NCBI RefSeq assembly: GCF_035582795.1
Contig: NC_134390.1
Coordinates: 1,193,560 to 1,257,559, forward strand
DNA from: Mycteria americana
Lineage: Eukaryota > Chordata > Aves > Ciconiiformes > Ciconiidae
Reading direction: 5' to 3'
Length of the DNA stretch: 64,000 bases
A program made the translations under genes and the position numbers. Below are positions 31,398 to 41,800 of this stretch, piece by piece; positions within the stretch are counted from its first letter, which is position 1, and each line of letters starts with the position of its first letter. The notes beneath the pieces are model-generated. The model saw nothing but the letters and a program-made list of their open reading frames with translations, had not been told where the DNA came from and did no database searches.

Positions 31398-32955
31398 TCA
31401 CTCCCCCAGCCCCGGGCTCTCCAGGCTGAGCCCCCCGTCGGGCGCCAGGCGCAGCCCGAAGCGCTCGGGGGGCAGGGGGTTGCCGGCCCCGTCCCTCAGG
31501 GCCCCCAGCACCTGGGCCGAAACGCGGGCCAGGTCTCGGCGCAGGGCACCCAGCGCCCGCTCCGCCTGCCCCCGCGCCCGCAGCAGCCGTTCCCGCTCCC
31601 GTCCCAACCTCCCCAACTCGGCCTGCAACCGAGCGATGGCTTCCAATTTCCGCCGGCGACATTTTTGCGCCGCCACTTTGTTCTTGCCGCGCCGGCGGAT
31701 GTCCCGGGCCAACGCCAGCTCCGGCCCCGACAGCCGCGCTCGCCCCAGCAGCGCGTTGAAGTCCTCCACCGGCAAGTTGACGATGGCTTCGGGGCCGATG
31801 GGCAACGCCGAGGCCAGAGCCCGGCGGGCGTCCCGGCTGCTGCTGCCACCGCCGCCGCCGCTGCTGCTGCTTCCCCGGGGAGCGGCTGGGTGGGCGGGCG
31901 GCTCCGGTGGGAAGGGTGTTGGTAGAGGGGGATTGGGGAAGGGAGGAGGGAAAGGGGGAGCGAAGGGGGCTGGGGGGAGGGGGGTTGGAGGGGGGGGCTG
32001 GAGGGGGGTGTAGGGGGAAGGGGGGGGTGGAGGGAGGGGGCAGAAGGGGGGGTCGAAGGGGGCGTCCGCCACCATGTCCAGGCCCTGCGGGGAGAGGGAG
32101 GGGGTGATGGGGGGCGGCGGGTGTAGGGGTGGGGGCGACGTGGGGGGGGGTGCCAGGGGGAGGGGGGGGTGCAGTGGGAGGGGGTCAAGGAGAAGTGGGT
32201 CCAGTGGGGGGGGTCTCCCAGGAGTGGGGGGTGCAATGGGGGGGTCTCCCAGGGAGGGGGGGTGCAGTGGGAGGGGGCTCGGGGGAGGTGGGTGCAGTGG
32301 GGGGGTGGGCAGAGCGGGGGCGTCCCCGGGGCAAGGGGGTGCATTGGGAGGGGGGGTCCCGGGGGGGGGGCAAGGGGCTGGGGTGCGCGGGGGAGCCGCG
32401 GCGGCCGACAGGGGGCAGTAGGAGAGTGCAGCGGGGGGGGGCGTGGTCTCGAGGGGGCGTGGTCTCGCGGGGGGCGTGGCGCACCTGGAGCTCGCTGAGG
32501 GAGAGGATCTCCTGCCACGTGAGCTCCACCTCGGCGGGGCCCGGCGGGGGCGGGGCCAGGGGCGGGCCTAGAGGCGGGGCCAAGGGCGGACCCCGCCCCC
32601 CCACCTCCCCGAGCGCCGCCAGCGTCTGAGGGACAAAAGCGCCTCGTTGGCTCTGATTGGCTGCGGGCGGCCCCTGGCCCCGCCCCATTGCCCCCCCTCG
32701 GCCCCCCCCGGGCCCTAGAGCCCCCCATCCCTCCCCGTGCCCCTGGGGTCCCCTGAAACACCCCCAGGCCCCCCCGAGACACCCCCAGCCCCCGCGTGAC
32801 CCCTCCCCATGCCCCAGGTGACACCCCCCAAGGCCCCAACGGCCCCCCAGGGCCCCCCACAGACCCCCAGATCCCCTCCCCCAGGACCCCCCCGTGCCAC
32901 CCCCCAGCCCCAGCCCCCCCCGAGCGCCCCCCCCGCTCACCTCGGGGTCCCCCAT
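31398..32955 (-). CDS. NFE2: NF-E2 p45 subunit, short complete form
   Basis: CNC-bZIP factor that pairs with small MAF proteins on TGCTGAGTCA sites to drive erythroid and platelet genes. Exons on the minus strand: 32941-32955 (MGDPE), 32485-32625 and 31398-32084, all GT-AG and in phase, 280 aa against 373 in human. Exon 2 holds EVELTWQEILSLSELQ, matching the human ELTWQEIMSITELQ segment, and the junction continues GLDMVADAPF like human GLNAPSEPSF. The C-terminal part has the CNC region (EAIVNLPVEDFNALLGR), basic region RDIRRRGKNKVAAQKCRRRK and a Leu zipper (RERERLLRARGQAERAL). The middle is Pro/Ser/Gly-rich and shortened. No PP-x-Y motif remains (only PPSPY). The usual AAQNCR is AAQKCR here. 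Codon and residue use is pushed strongly toward GC. Confidence 0.95.
32100..32480. repeat. G-rich degenerate repeat in NFE2 intron 2
   Basis: Imperfect units of GGGGGTGCAGTGGGAGGGGG type between the second and third NFE2 coding exons. The intron is only about 400 bp, mostly made of this. Confidence 0.7.
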
Positions 32956-32988
32956 GCCGGAGCCGCGGCGCCGCCTCCTCCTGCCACC

Positions 32989-33006
32989 CCAGATAAGGGG
33001 TTATCG
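32989..33006 (-). promoter_or_regulatory. NFE2: Paired GATA motifs beside the NFE2 first coding exon
   Basis: The plus strand reads CAGATAAGGGGTTATCGC: an AGATAAG site followed by TTATC, that is two GATA motifs in inverted orientation with about four bases between, roughly 35-50 bp upstream of the NFE2 ATG on the minus strand. GATA-1 control of NFE2 is established in mammals. Here the pair may mark an erythroid promoter or lie in the 5' UTR. Confidence 0.6.
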
Positions 33007-33009
33007 CCC

Positions 33010-33525
33010 GTCCCCGGGGTGGGGGGCACCCACTGACACCCCCCCCCCCAACCCCCCGTCCCCCCCCGCAGGACGCCTGGGTCCCTTCCGGCTCCCACTT
33101 CTGCTTTCGGGGTGCAGCGGGGGGCGGGGCGGGGACGTGGGGCGTCCCCCTGCAGTGGGGGGGGCGGGGGGGGTGCCCCCACCCATGGGTGCCCCCCGGG
33201 TGCCACCCGCCTTGCGCCACCCCATTGCCCAACGCCGGGACGTTGCACAAGGACCAACCGACTTGTCCCACCCGCGGCCGGTCTGGCTGCCACCCCCCCC
33301 CGTGTCACCCCCCCCCGTGTCACCCCCTGTCACCCCCCCCCCCGGCAGTAACACAGCGCCAGGAGACCCTACAATAACACAGGGCCGGGCCCCCGTGGGG
33401 GTGGGGGTGCCCCCCCCCCGTGTCCCTCCCCCGCCCGCCGCAGCCGTTGGAGCCGTTTCCGCCCGTTCCCACCCGGGGCTGAGCCGGGGCCCCGGCGCTG
33501 TCACCCCCCGCCGAGCTGCTGGCGC
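33010..33525. other. Gene-free GC-rich DNA upstream of NFE2
   Basis: Unique GC-rich sequence with no recognised exon. Position suggests NFE2 5' flank or first intron, since in human the NFE2 and COPZ1 5' ends lie close together and point apart. Confidence 0.4.
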
Positions 33526-33529
33526 CCGG

Positions 33530-33880
33530 CCAGGGCACCCCGCCTGCCTGCACCCTGCCTGCACCCTGCCCGTGCCCTGCCTGCACCCTGCCTGCACCCT
33601 GCCCGTGCCCTGCCTGCACCCCGCCTGCCTGCACCCCGCCTGCGCCCTGCCTGCACCCTGCCTGCACCCTGCCCGTGCCCTGCCTGCACCCTGCCTGCGC
33701 CCTGCCCGTGCTCTGCCTGCCTGCACCCTGCCTGCACCCTGCCTGCGCCCCGCCTGCCTGCACCCTGCCCGTGCCCTGCCTGCACCCTGCCTGCACCCCT
33801 CCTGCCTGCACCCTGCCTGCACCCTGCCTGCCTGCACCCTGCCCGCGCCCTGCCCGCGCCCTGCCTGCACCTGCACATGC
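33530..33880. repeat. CCTGCCTGCACCCTG minisatellite
   Basis: Tandem 11-15 bp units of CCCTGCCTGCA and CCCTGCCCGTG in variable order. The open frames through it encode Cys/Pro/Leu or Arg/Gln/Gly strings and are not genes. Confidence 0.95.
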
Positions 33881-34650
33881 ACCTGGGCACACGCGTGCAC
33901 CGATACCCCGATCCCCGGGCACACGCGTGCACCAGCACAAGCACCAACACGTTAACACACGGGCACACGCGTGCGCCCTCCCTGCACACACTTGTGCAAC
34001 GACCCCCGGGCACACGCGTGCACCGATACCGTGATCCCCGGGCACACGCGTGCACCGAGACAAGCACGAACACACTAACCCCTGGGCACACGCGTGCTCC
34101 GGCACCCTGGCACACGCATGCTCCCTCCTCGGGCACACGCGTGCACCCATACCATGATCCCTGGGCACACGTGTGCACCCATACCCCAATCCCTGGCACA
34201 CGCGTGCACCCATACCGTGATCCCCAGGCACACGCGTGCACCCATACCCCAATTCCTGGGCACACGTGTGCACCGATACCATGATCCCCAGGCACACGTG
34301 TGCACCGATACCCCAGTCCCTGGCACATGCGTGCACTCATACCGTGATCCCCAGGCACACGTGTGTGCACCCATACCGTGATCCCCGGGCACACGCGTGT
34401 GCACCGATACCCCAATCCCTGGCACATGCGTGCACTCATACCGTGATCCCCGGGCACACGCGTGTGCACCCATACCCCAATCCCTGGCACACGCGTGTGC
34501 ACCCATACCGTGATCCCCGGGCACACGCGTGTGCACCCATACCCCAATCCCTGGCACACGCGTGTGCACCCATACCGTGATCCCCGGGCACACGCGTGTG
34601 CACCCATACCCCAATCCCCGGGCACCCGCGTGTGCCCGTCCCGACGCGCG
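33881..34650. repeat. CACACGCGTGTGCACC alternating purine-pyrimidine minisatellite
   Basis: About 25 copies of a 29-31 bp unit: GGGCACACGCGTGCACCCAT then ACCGTGATCCC or ACCCCAATCCC. Each unit has 12-16 bases of strictly alternating purine and pyrimidine (CACACGCGTGTGCAC), a sequence class that readily forms Z-DNA, and an MluI-type ACGCGT core rich in CpG. Confidence 0.95.
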
Positions 34651-34979
34651 CCTCCCCTGCGGCACACACACGTGCACCCCCCTTGCACACGCGTGTGCCC
34701 CCGGTGCCGGCACCCACCTGGTGCCCCGTGCTCAGGGCAGGGCCATGCCCGGCGGGGACGCGGGGCCAGGGGCCAGGGGACACGGGCCAGGGGACAGGGA
34801 CAGGGGACGGGGGACAGGGACAGGGCCAGCAGTGCCAGCCCCCAGGGCGGCCCCGCGCCCGCTGCCAGCGGGTGCCCGCCCCGGGGACACCCTGGGGACA
34901 ACGGGGGGGAGACAGGAACCCGGGGATGGGGGGGAAGCGGGGGGGGGGACAGGGAGAGGGGACGTGGGGGTGGGATGGG

Positions 34980-36830
34980 GGACACGGGGACAGGCTGGGG
35001 GACAGGGGAAGGGAGGGCATGGGGACACAAAAAGGGGACATGGGGACACAAAAGGGGGACATGGGGACACAAAAGGGGGACACGGGGACATGGGTGGGGA
35101 AGGGGGGCATGGGGACACAAAAGGGGGACATGGGGACACAGGGGTGGGGACATGGGGACACAAATGGGGGACATGGGGACACAAATGGGGGACATGGGGA
35201 CACAGGGGTGGGGTCATGGGGGGCATGGGGACACAAAAGGGGGACATGGGGACACAAAAGGGGGACACAGGGACATGGGTGGGGAAGGGGGGCATGGGGA
35301 CACAAAAGGGGGACATGGGGACACAGGGGTGGGGACATGGGGACACAAAAGGGGGACATGGGGACACAGGGGTGGGGACATGGGGACACAAATGGGGGAC
35401 ATGGGGACACAAAAGGGGACATGGGGACACAGGGGTGGGGACATGGGGACACAAAAGGGGGACATGGGGACACAAAAGGGGGACATGGGGACACAGGGGT
35501 GGGGACATGGGGACACAAAAGGGGGACATGGGGACACAGGGGTGGGGACATGGGGACACAAAAGGGGGACATGGGGACACAGGGGTGGGGAAGGGGGGCA
35601 TGGGGACACAAAAGGGGACATGGGGACACAGGGGTGGGGACATGGGGACACAAAAGGGGGACATGGGGACACAGGGGTGGGGAAGGGGGGCATGGGGACA
35701 CAAAAGGGGGACATGGGGACACGGGGACACAGGGGTGGGGACATGGGGCACTGGTGGGTCAAAAGGACAAGGGGACAAGGGAAGGGGGGCATAGGGACAT
35801 CAGTGGGGGTCATGGGGAGGGGACAGGAGGAGGGGGGACATGGGGACACAACTGGGGGACAGGGGAAGGGAGGTTGGGGGACATGGGGACACATGGGGAC
35901 ACAGGGACATGAGGACATGGGGGAAATGGGGACGGGGAAATGGGGGACATGGGGACACTTATGGGGTCACAGGGACAGGGGGACACAGGGACACAACTGG
36001 GGGACACAGGGACAGGGGGACACAGGGACACAAGTCGGGGACATGGGGGACAGGGGGACACAGGGGACAGGGGGACACAGGGACACCACTGGGGACACGG
36101 GGGACAGGGGGACATGGGACAGGGGGACACAGGGGACAGGGGGACACAGGGGGACACAGGGACACAAGTCGGGGACACGGGGGACAGGGGGACACAGGGG
36201 ACAGGGGGACACAGGGACACAACTGGGGGACACAGGGACAGGGGGACACAGGGACACCACTGGGGACACGGGGGACAGGGGGACAGGGGGACATGGGACA
36301 GGGGGACACAGGGGACAGGGGGACACAGGGGGACACAGGGACACAAGTCGGGGACACAGGGGACACAGGGGACAGGGGGACACAGGGGACAGGGGGACAC
36401 AGGGACACCACTGGGGACACGGGGGACAGGGGGACATGGGACAGGGGGACACAGGGGACAGGGGGACACAGGGGGACACAGGGACACAAGTCGGGGACAC
36501 GGGGGACAGGGGGACACAGGGGACAGGGGGACACAGGGACACCACTGGGGACACGGGGGACAGGGGGACAGGGGGACATGGGACAGGGGGACACAGGGGA
36601 CAGGGGGACACAGGGGGACACAGGGACACAAGTCGGGGACACAGGGGACACAGGGGACAGGGGGACACAGGGACACCACTGGGGACACAGGGGACAGGGG
36701 GACAGGGGGACATGGGACAGGGGGACACAGGGGACAGGGGGACACAGGGACACAAGTCGGGGACACGGGGGACATGGGACAAGGGGACACAGAGATGGGG
36801 GACACAGGGACACGGCCGGGGGACACGGGG
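34980..36830. repeat. GGGGACA minisatellite, G-strand on plus
   Basis: About 1.85 kb. The left part repeats CATGGGGACACAAAAGGGGGA and ACACAGGGGTGGGGA; the right part (36000-36830) repeats GGGGGACACAGGGGACAGGGG with ACACAAGTCGGGGACACGGG blocks in a higher-order period of about 125-185 bp. It lies between NFE2 and COPZ1 and produces the longest open frames of the window, all repetitive. Confidence 0.95.
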
Positions 36831-37189
36831 ACAGGGCACAGGGGTGCCCTGGCGTCGCGGGGACAAGGGGACACGAGGGTTGGGGGGCGCGGGAAGGGGA
36901 CGGGGGGCGGTGACGGGGACACTGCCGTGTGTCCCCCCCGTCCCCTCCGGGCAGCAGGAAGCCACCGGCGGTTGCCCAAGGCCGGGGCCCCGCGGGGGAC
37001 GCGGGGGGACAGAGGGGACACGCGGGCCACCACCCCCCCCCCCCCCAGCCTTATCAGCGGGGCCCAGGGCATCCGCCACCGCCGCCGCGGGGACCCGGGC
37101 GTCCGGCGCGCCGTCCCCCGCCGGTGGCACTGCCGGTGGCACCCCAAGGGCCGGCGTCACCCCCCCGGCGGGGGTCCCTGCCCCTGCCT
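36831..37189. other. Unique core between two opposed minisatellites, with GATA site
   Basis: About 350 bp of non-repetitive CpG-rich DNA. On the minus strand it contains GCTGATAAGGCTGGGG (about 37046-37060), a consensus GATA site. Short open frames (RHRRRGDPGVRR on plus) match nothing I know. By position it may be an upstream NFE2 exon or promoter. Confidence 0.3.
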
Positions 37190-38395
37190 GTCCCCGTGTC
37201 CCCCACAGTCCCCCGTGTCCCCCTGCATCCCCCCTCATGTCCCCACGGCCATGTCCCCCCACATCTGCCGTGTCCCCCCGTGTCCCCTTGTGTCCCCCCG
37301 TGTCCCCCCGCACCCCCCCATGTCCCCTCATGTCCCCACGGCCATGTCCCCCCACATCCCCCCGTCCCCCCGTGTCCCCTTGTGTCCCTGCATCCATGTC
37401 CCCCCACATCCCCCCTGTCCCCTTGTGTCCCCCCGTGTCCCCCTGCACCCCCCATGTCCCCTCGTGTCCCCGCATCCATGTCCCCTCCCATCCCCCCTGT
37501 CCCCCCCATGTCCCCCTGTGTCCCCTGCACCCCCCCATGTCCCCTCATGTCCCCGTGTCCATGTCCCCCCACATCCCCCTGTCCCCCCATGTCCCCTCGT
37601 GTCCCCCTGCACCCCCCATGTCCCCTCATGTCCCCGCATCCATGTCCCCCCCCATCTCCCATGTCCCCCCCATGTCCCCCTGTGTCCCCTACAGTCCCCC
37701 ATGTCACCCTGCACCCCCCTGTGTCCCCCTGCACCCCCCCATGTCCCCTCATGTCCCCACGGCCATGTCCCCCCACATCCCCCCTGTCCCCTTGTGTCCC
37801 CCCGTGTCCCCCTGCACCCCCCATGTCCCCTCATGTCCCCGTGTCCATGTCCCCCCCCATCTCCCACGTCCCCCCCATGTCCCCCTGTGTCCCCTACAGC
37901 CCCCCATGTCCCCTCATGTCCCCGTGTCCATGTCCCCCCACATCCCCCGTGTCCCCTTGTGTCCCCCCGTGTCCCCCTGCACCCCCCCATGTCCCCTCAT
38001 GTCCCTGCATCCATGTCCCCCCACATCTCCCACGTCCCCCCCCATGTCCCCATGTCCCCCCGTGTCCCCTCCATCCCCCCCGTGTCCCCCTGCACCCCCC
38101 ATGTCCCCTCATGTCCCCACGGCCATGTCCCCCCACATCCCCCGTGTCCCCTTGTGTCCCCCCATGTCCCCCTGCACCCCCCATGTCCCCTTGTGTCCCC
38201 GCATCCATGTCCCCCCACATCTCCCATGTCCCCCCCGTGTCCCCCTGTGTCCCCTACAGTCCCCCATGTCACCCTGCATCCCCCCCATGTCCCCCTATGC
38301 CCCCCGTGTCCCCTCATGTCCCCACGTCCATGTCCCCCCATGTCCCCTTGTGTCCCCCCGTGTCCCCCCGCCCCCCCCATGTCCCCCTGTCCCCT
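37190..38395. repeat. GTCCCC minisatellite, C-strand on plus
   Basis: About 1.2 kb of units such as CCCCCATGTCCCCTCATGTC, CCCGCATCCATGTCCCCCCA and CCCGTGTCCCCTTGTGTCCC, with a composite period of about 110-150 bp. It is essentially the reverse orientation of the GGGGACA array at 34980-36830. Confidence 0.95.
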
Positions 38396-38419
38396 CCCGA
38401 CCCCTGACCCGGCCCAGAG

Positions 38420-38848
38420 AAGCCAAAGGTCACCGGTAACCCCGCCCATCGGGGGGGGGTCGTGACCCTACTAGGGGCGTGGCCAAGCACTGAAAGGGGG
38501 AAACGCTTCCGGTCATGTGTTTGGCGAGCCAGCCAACCACAGAATGAAACCGGCAAAGGGGTTACGTCAGCGCTTCCCTGGTCACCATGGGAACTGCGCC
38601 GCCCCTAAGCTTCCGGGAGTGCGGCGCGGCGGTGACGGACGGGACCTATCTCCAATCAGCGTCCGTCTCAAGAAGGGCGGGAAAGGCCGGCCCGCCCTCC
38701 GAGCGCTGACGCGTAACGATTGGTCGGATCTGGCCGGGGCTCGTCCAGTCAGCCCGGCGGGGCGGTGCTCGGCGACGTGATTGGCATCGGGGCAGCCAAT
38801 GAGCGGCGGCCGCTCTTCCGGCTCCACGTCGGCAGCGGCGAGCGCAAA
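38420..38848 (+). promoter_or_regulatory. COPZ1: COPZ1 CpG-island promoter
   Basis: TATA-less CpG-rich block before the COPZ1 ATG. It holds three ETS-type CTTCCGG motifs (38506, 38610, 38814) and several CCAAT boxes (CCAAT at 38652 and 38796; ATTGG at 38719 and 38780). This is a housekeeping-type promoter. In human the NFE2 5' end lies close by on the other strand, so it may act in both directions. Confidence 0.75.
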
Positions 38849-41800
38849 ATGGAGGCGCTGATCCTGGTAGGGGGCGGCGGGGCCGGGGGCGGCGGGGGGC
38901 GGGGGGGGCAAACGGGAGCGGACGGGGGCGAGGGGGAAAGTGGGGGGCAGCGGGGCGGTAAATGGGGGGCGGCAGCTGGGGTAGGTGGGGGGCAATGGGG
39001 GGGTAAAGGGGGGGCGGTGGGGTAAGGGGGGGTGGCAGTGGGGGGGAATGAGGGGAAGGGGGGGTGGCAGCGGGGGGGCAATGGGGGGCAGCGGGGGGGC
39101 AGTGGGGGGAACGGGGGGTGCCAGTGGAGTAAATGGGGGGCTGCCCATTGGGGGGCAGTGGGGGTGAATGGGGGGGGGCAGTGGGGGTGAATGGGGGGTG
39201 CCAGTTGGGGGGAATGGGGGGGGCAATGGGGTGAATGGGGGGGGGCAGTGGGGGTAAATGGGGGGGTAGTGGGGGGGTAAATGCCAGGGGGGCACTGGGA
39301 GTAAATGGGGGGGAGTGAGGGGGTAAATGGGGGGGGCAAAGGGAGTAAATGGGGGGGCAATGGGGGTAAATGGGGGGGGCAAATGCCAGGGTGCTATGGG
39401 GGGTAAATGGGGGGCAGTGGGGGGGTAAATGGGGGGGCAATGGGGGGGCAGTGGGGGTAAATGGGGGGCAGCTTGGGGGGGTAAATGCCAGGGGGGCACT
39501 GGGAGTAAATGGGGGGGGCAAATGCCAGGGTGCCACGGGGGATAAATGGGGGGCAGTGGGGGGGTAAATGGGGGGGCAGTGGGGGTAAATGGGGGGCAGT
39601 GGGGGGGTAAATGGGGGGGCAGTGGGGGTAAATGGGGGGGGGGCACGTGCCAGGGTGCACTGGGGTAGGTGGGGGGGCTTCTCCCTGCCCTTGGGGGTGG
39701 CAGTGCCCCCCCCCCCCTCCTCCCCCCCCCACACGGTGGCCTTGTCCTGCCTGCGGGGTGACAGCTCGCAGGGCGGCGGGCGAGGGTCCCCACCCGCGCT
39801 GCCCGCAGGGTCGCTGCTGGGGCTGGGGGTGGCGGTGGCCAGCGGGGGTGGCCGTCGGTGGTGGCCATCGGTGGTGGCCATCGGTGGCCGTCGGTGGCCT
39901 GGCAGCGCCCGGGGCGAGGTTCTGTCCTACACTCCGGCTGTGGCTACGGGCAGTCAGTGCATCACAGAACTTGGTCCCGGGAGCTTGGGAGCACCCGGAT
40001 CGACGGGGACGGGGACAGGGATGGGGACAGGGACGGGGACAGGGACGGGGACGGGGACAGGGACCCCCCCGGCCTGGCCCTGCGGCGGCCACCGCCCGGG
40101 ACCCCCTCGCCGGGACGAGGGTGCCGGACGCAGGCTCCTTCCCGGTGTCCTCGGTGCCACCGAGGCGGTATTTGGGGGACAGGGGCGCGGTGCCGGTGAC
40201 GCAGGGTGTCCCCCCGCCCTTGCTGGGCTAGGGGTGGCCCTGTCCCCGGGAAGGGGGTGGCAGCGGGGTGACGGTGGCCGTGTCCCCACAGGAGCCGTCC
40301 CTCTACACCGTCAAAGCCGTCATCATCTTGGACAACGATGGCGACCGGCTCTTCGCCAAGGTGAGGGGCGTGCGGGGGTGACGGTGACGTGCTGGGGACA
40401 GGGATGGGGACGCCGCCCCAGGGAGACGTGAGGACGGGGGGGGGGGGGGGGGGCACAGGGACGCTCGGTGACGGCGGGAGGGCTGGGACACGAGGCAGGA
40501 CAGGGACGCGGAGGCCACGAGGGGCACGTTGGGGTGGCACGTGGCGTGGACGAGGGGACGTTCGGTGGCCCAGGGCAGGGACAGGGGCGTGGGGACAGGG
40601 TTGGTGGCCCAGAGCAGGGTCGCGGGGGCTCCTTGGGGCTGGGGGGGGGGGGAGGGGGGGGCGTGGTGGCCCAGGTCCCCAAGTGCCACTGTCCCCGCAG
40701 TACTACGACGACACGTACCCCAGCGCCAAGGAGCAGAAAGCCTTCGAGAAGAACATCTTCAACAAGACCCACCGCACCGACAGTGCGTGTTTCGGGGACG
40801 GGGACACGTCTGCGTCCCCCGGGGGGGGGGGACTGCCACCCCCGTGGGGACGGCGGGGCCGTGGGGGGGGGGGGATGTCCCACGGGGGTGACGCCGTGCC
40901 GTGCCCGCAGGCGAGATCGCGCTGCTCGAGGGGCTGACCGTCGTCTACAAGAGCAGCATCGACCTCTACTTCTACGTCATCGGCAGCTCCCACGAGAACG
41001 AGGTGGCTGGGGACAGCCGGGGGTGACAGAAGGGGGACACCCGGGGGTGTCGGGGTGGGGGGGGGTGTGGGGTGTGGATTGGGGGACACCCGGGGGGGGG
41101 TGGGTTGGGGACAAGGGGGCCGGCAGGCTGGGGACGTGGAGGGATAAGAGGGGAGGGGGGGGGGGTACCGCGGGGGACACAGAGGGGACACACAGAAAGG
41201 TCCCGGGCCGGGGAGGGGACGCAGAAGGTGCCACCAGGCCCGGGGGGGGGGCGGGGGGGGGCGGTGTCACCGCGGGGTGTCCCCGTCTGGCAGTGCCACC
41301 GCGTGACCCTGCCGTCCCCCAGCTGATGCTCACGGCCGTCCTCAACTGCCTCTTCGACTCGCTCAGCCAGATGCTGCGGTACGACGGGTGCGGGGGGCAC
41401 CCGTGGGTGCTGGGGGGGCACCCGTGGGTCTTGGGGGGCACCTGTGGGTCCTGGGGGGGCGGAACACAGGGTCCTGGGGCACCCGTGGATCCTGAGGGGG
41501 GCACCTCTGGGTCCTGGGGGGGGCACCATGGGTCCTGGGGGGCACCCGTGGGTGCTGGGGGGGCACCCGTGGGTCCTGGGGGGCAACCCGTGGGTCCTGG
41601 GGAGGCGGAACACAGGGTCCTGGGGCACCATATTCCTGGGGGGGCACCCATATTCCTGGGGGGGCACACCGTGGGTCCTGGGGGGGACACCCGTGGGTCT
41701 TGGGGGGCACCTGTGGGTCCTGGGGGGGCGGAACACAGGGTCCTGGGGCACCCGTGGATCCTGAGGGGCACCCGTGGGTCCTGGGGGGGGCACCCATGGG

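Noticed and set aside
31496-33271. 591-codon frame overlapping NFE2
   Set aside because: It is a different frame on the same strand, reading through NFE2 introns and repeats; the NFE2 exons give the recognised protein.
37050-37165. Short Arg-rich exon (RHRRRGDPGVRR) between minisatellites
   Set aside because: It has an AG before it but no matching family and no partner exon; the GATA-site reading is better supported.
34462-38439. A 1325-codon open frame on the plus strand
   Set aside because: It simply runs through two GGGGACA/GTCCCC minisatellites and the core between them; composition is Gly/Asp/Thr then Pro/Cys/Ser repeats, with no domain, and equally long frames exist in other phases and on the other strand.
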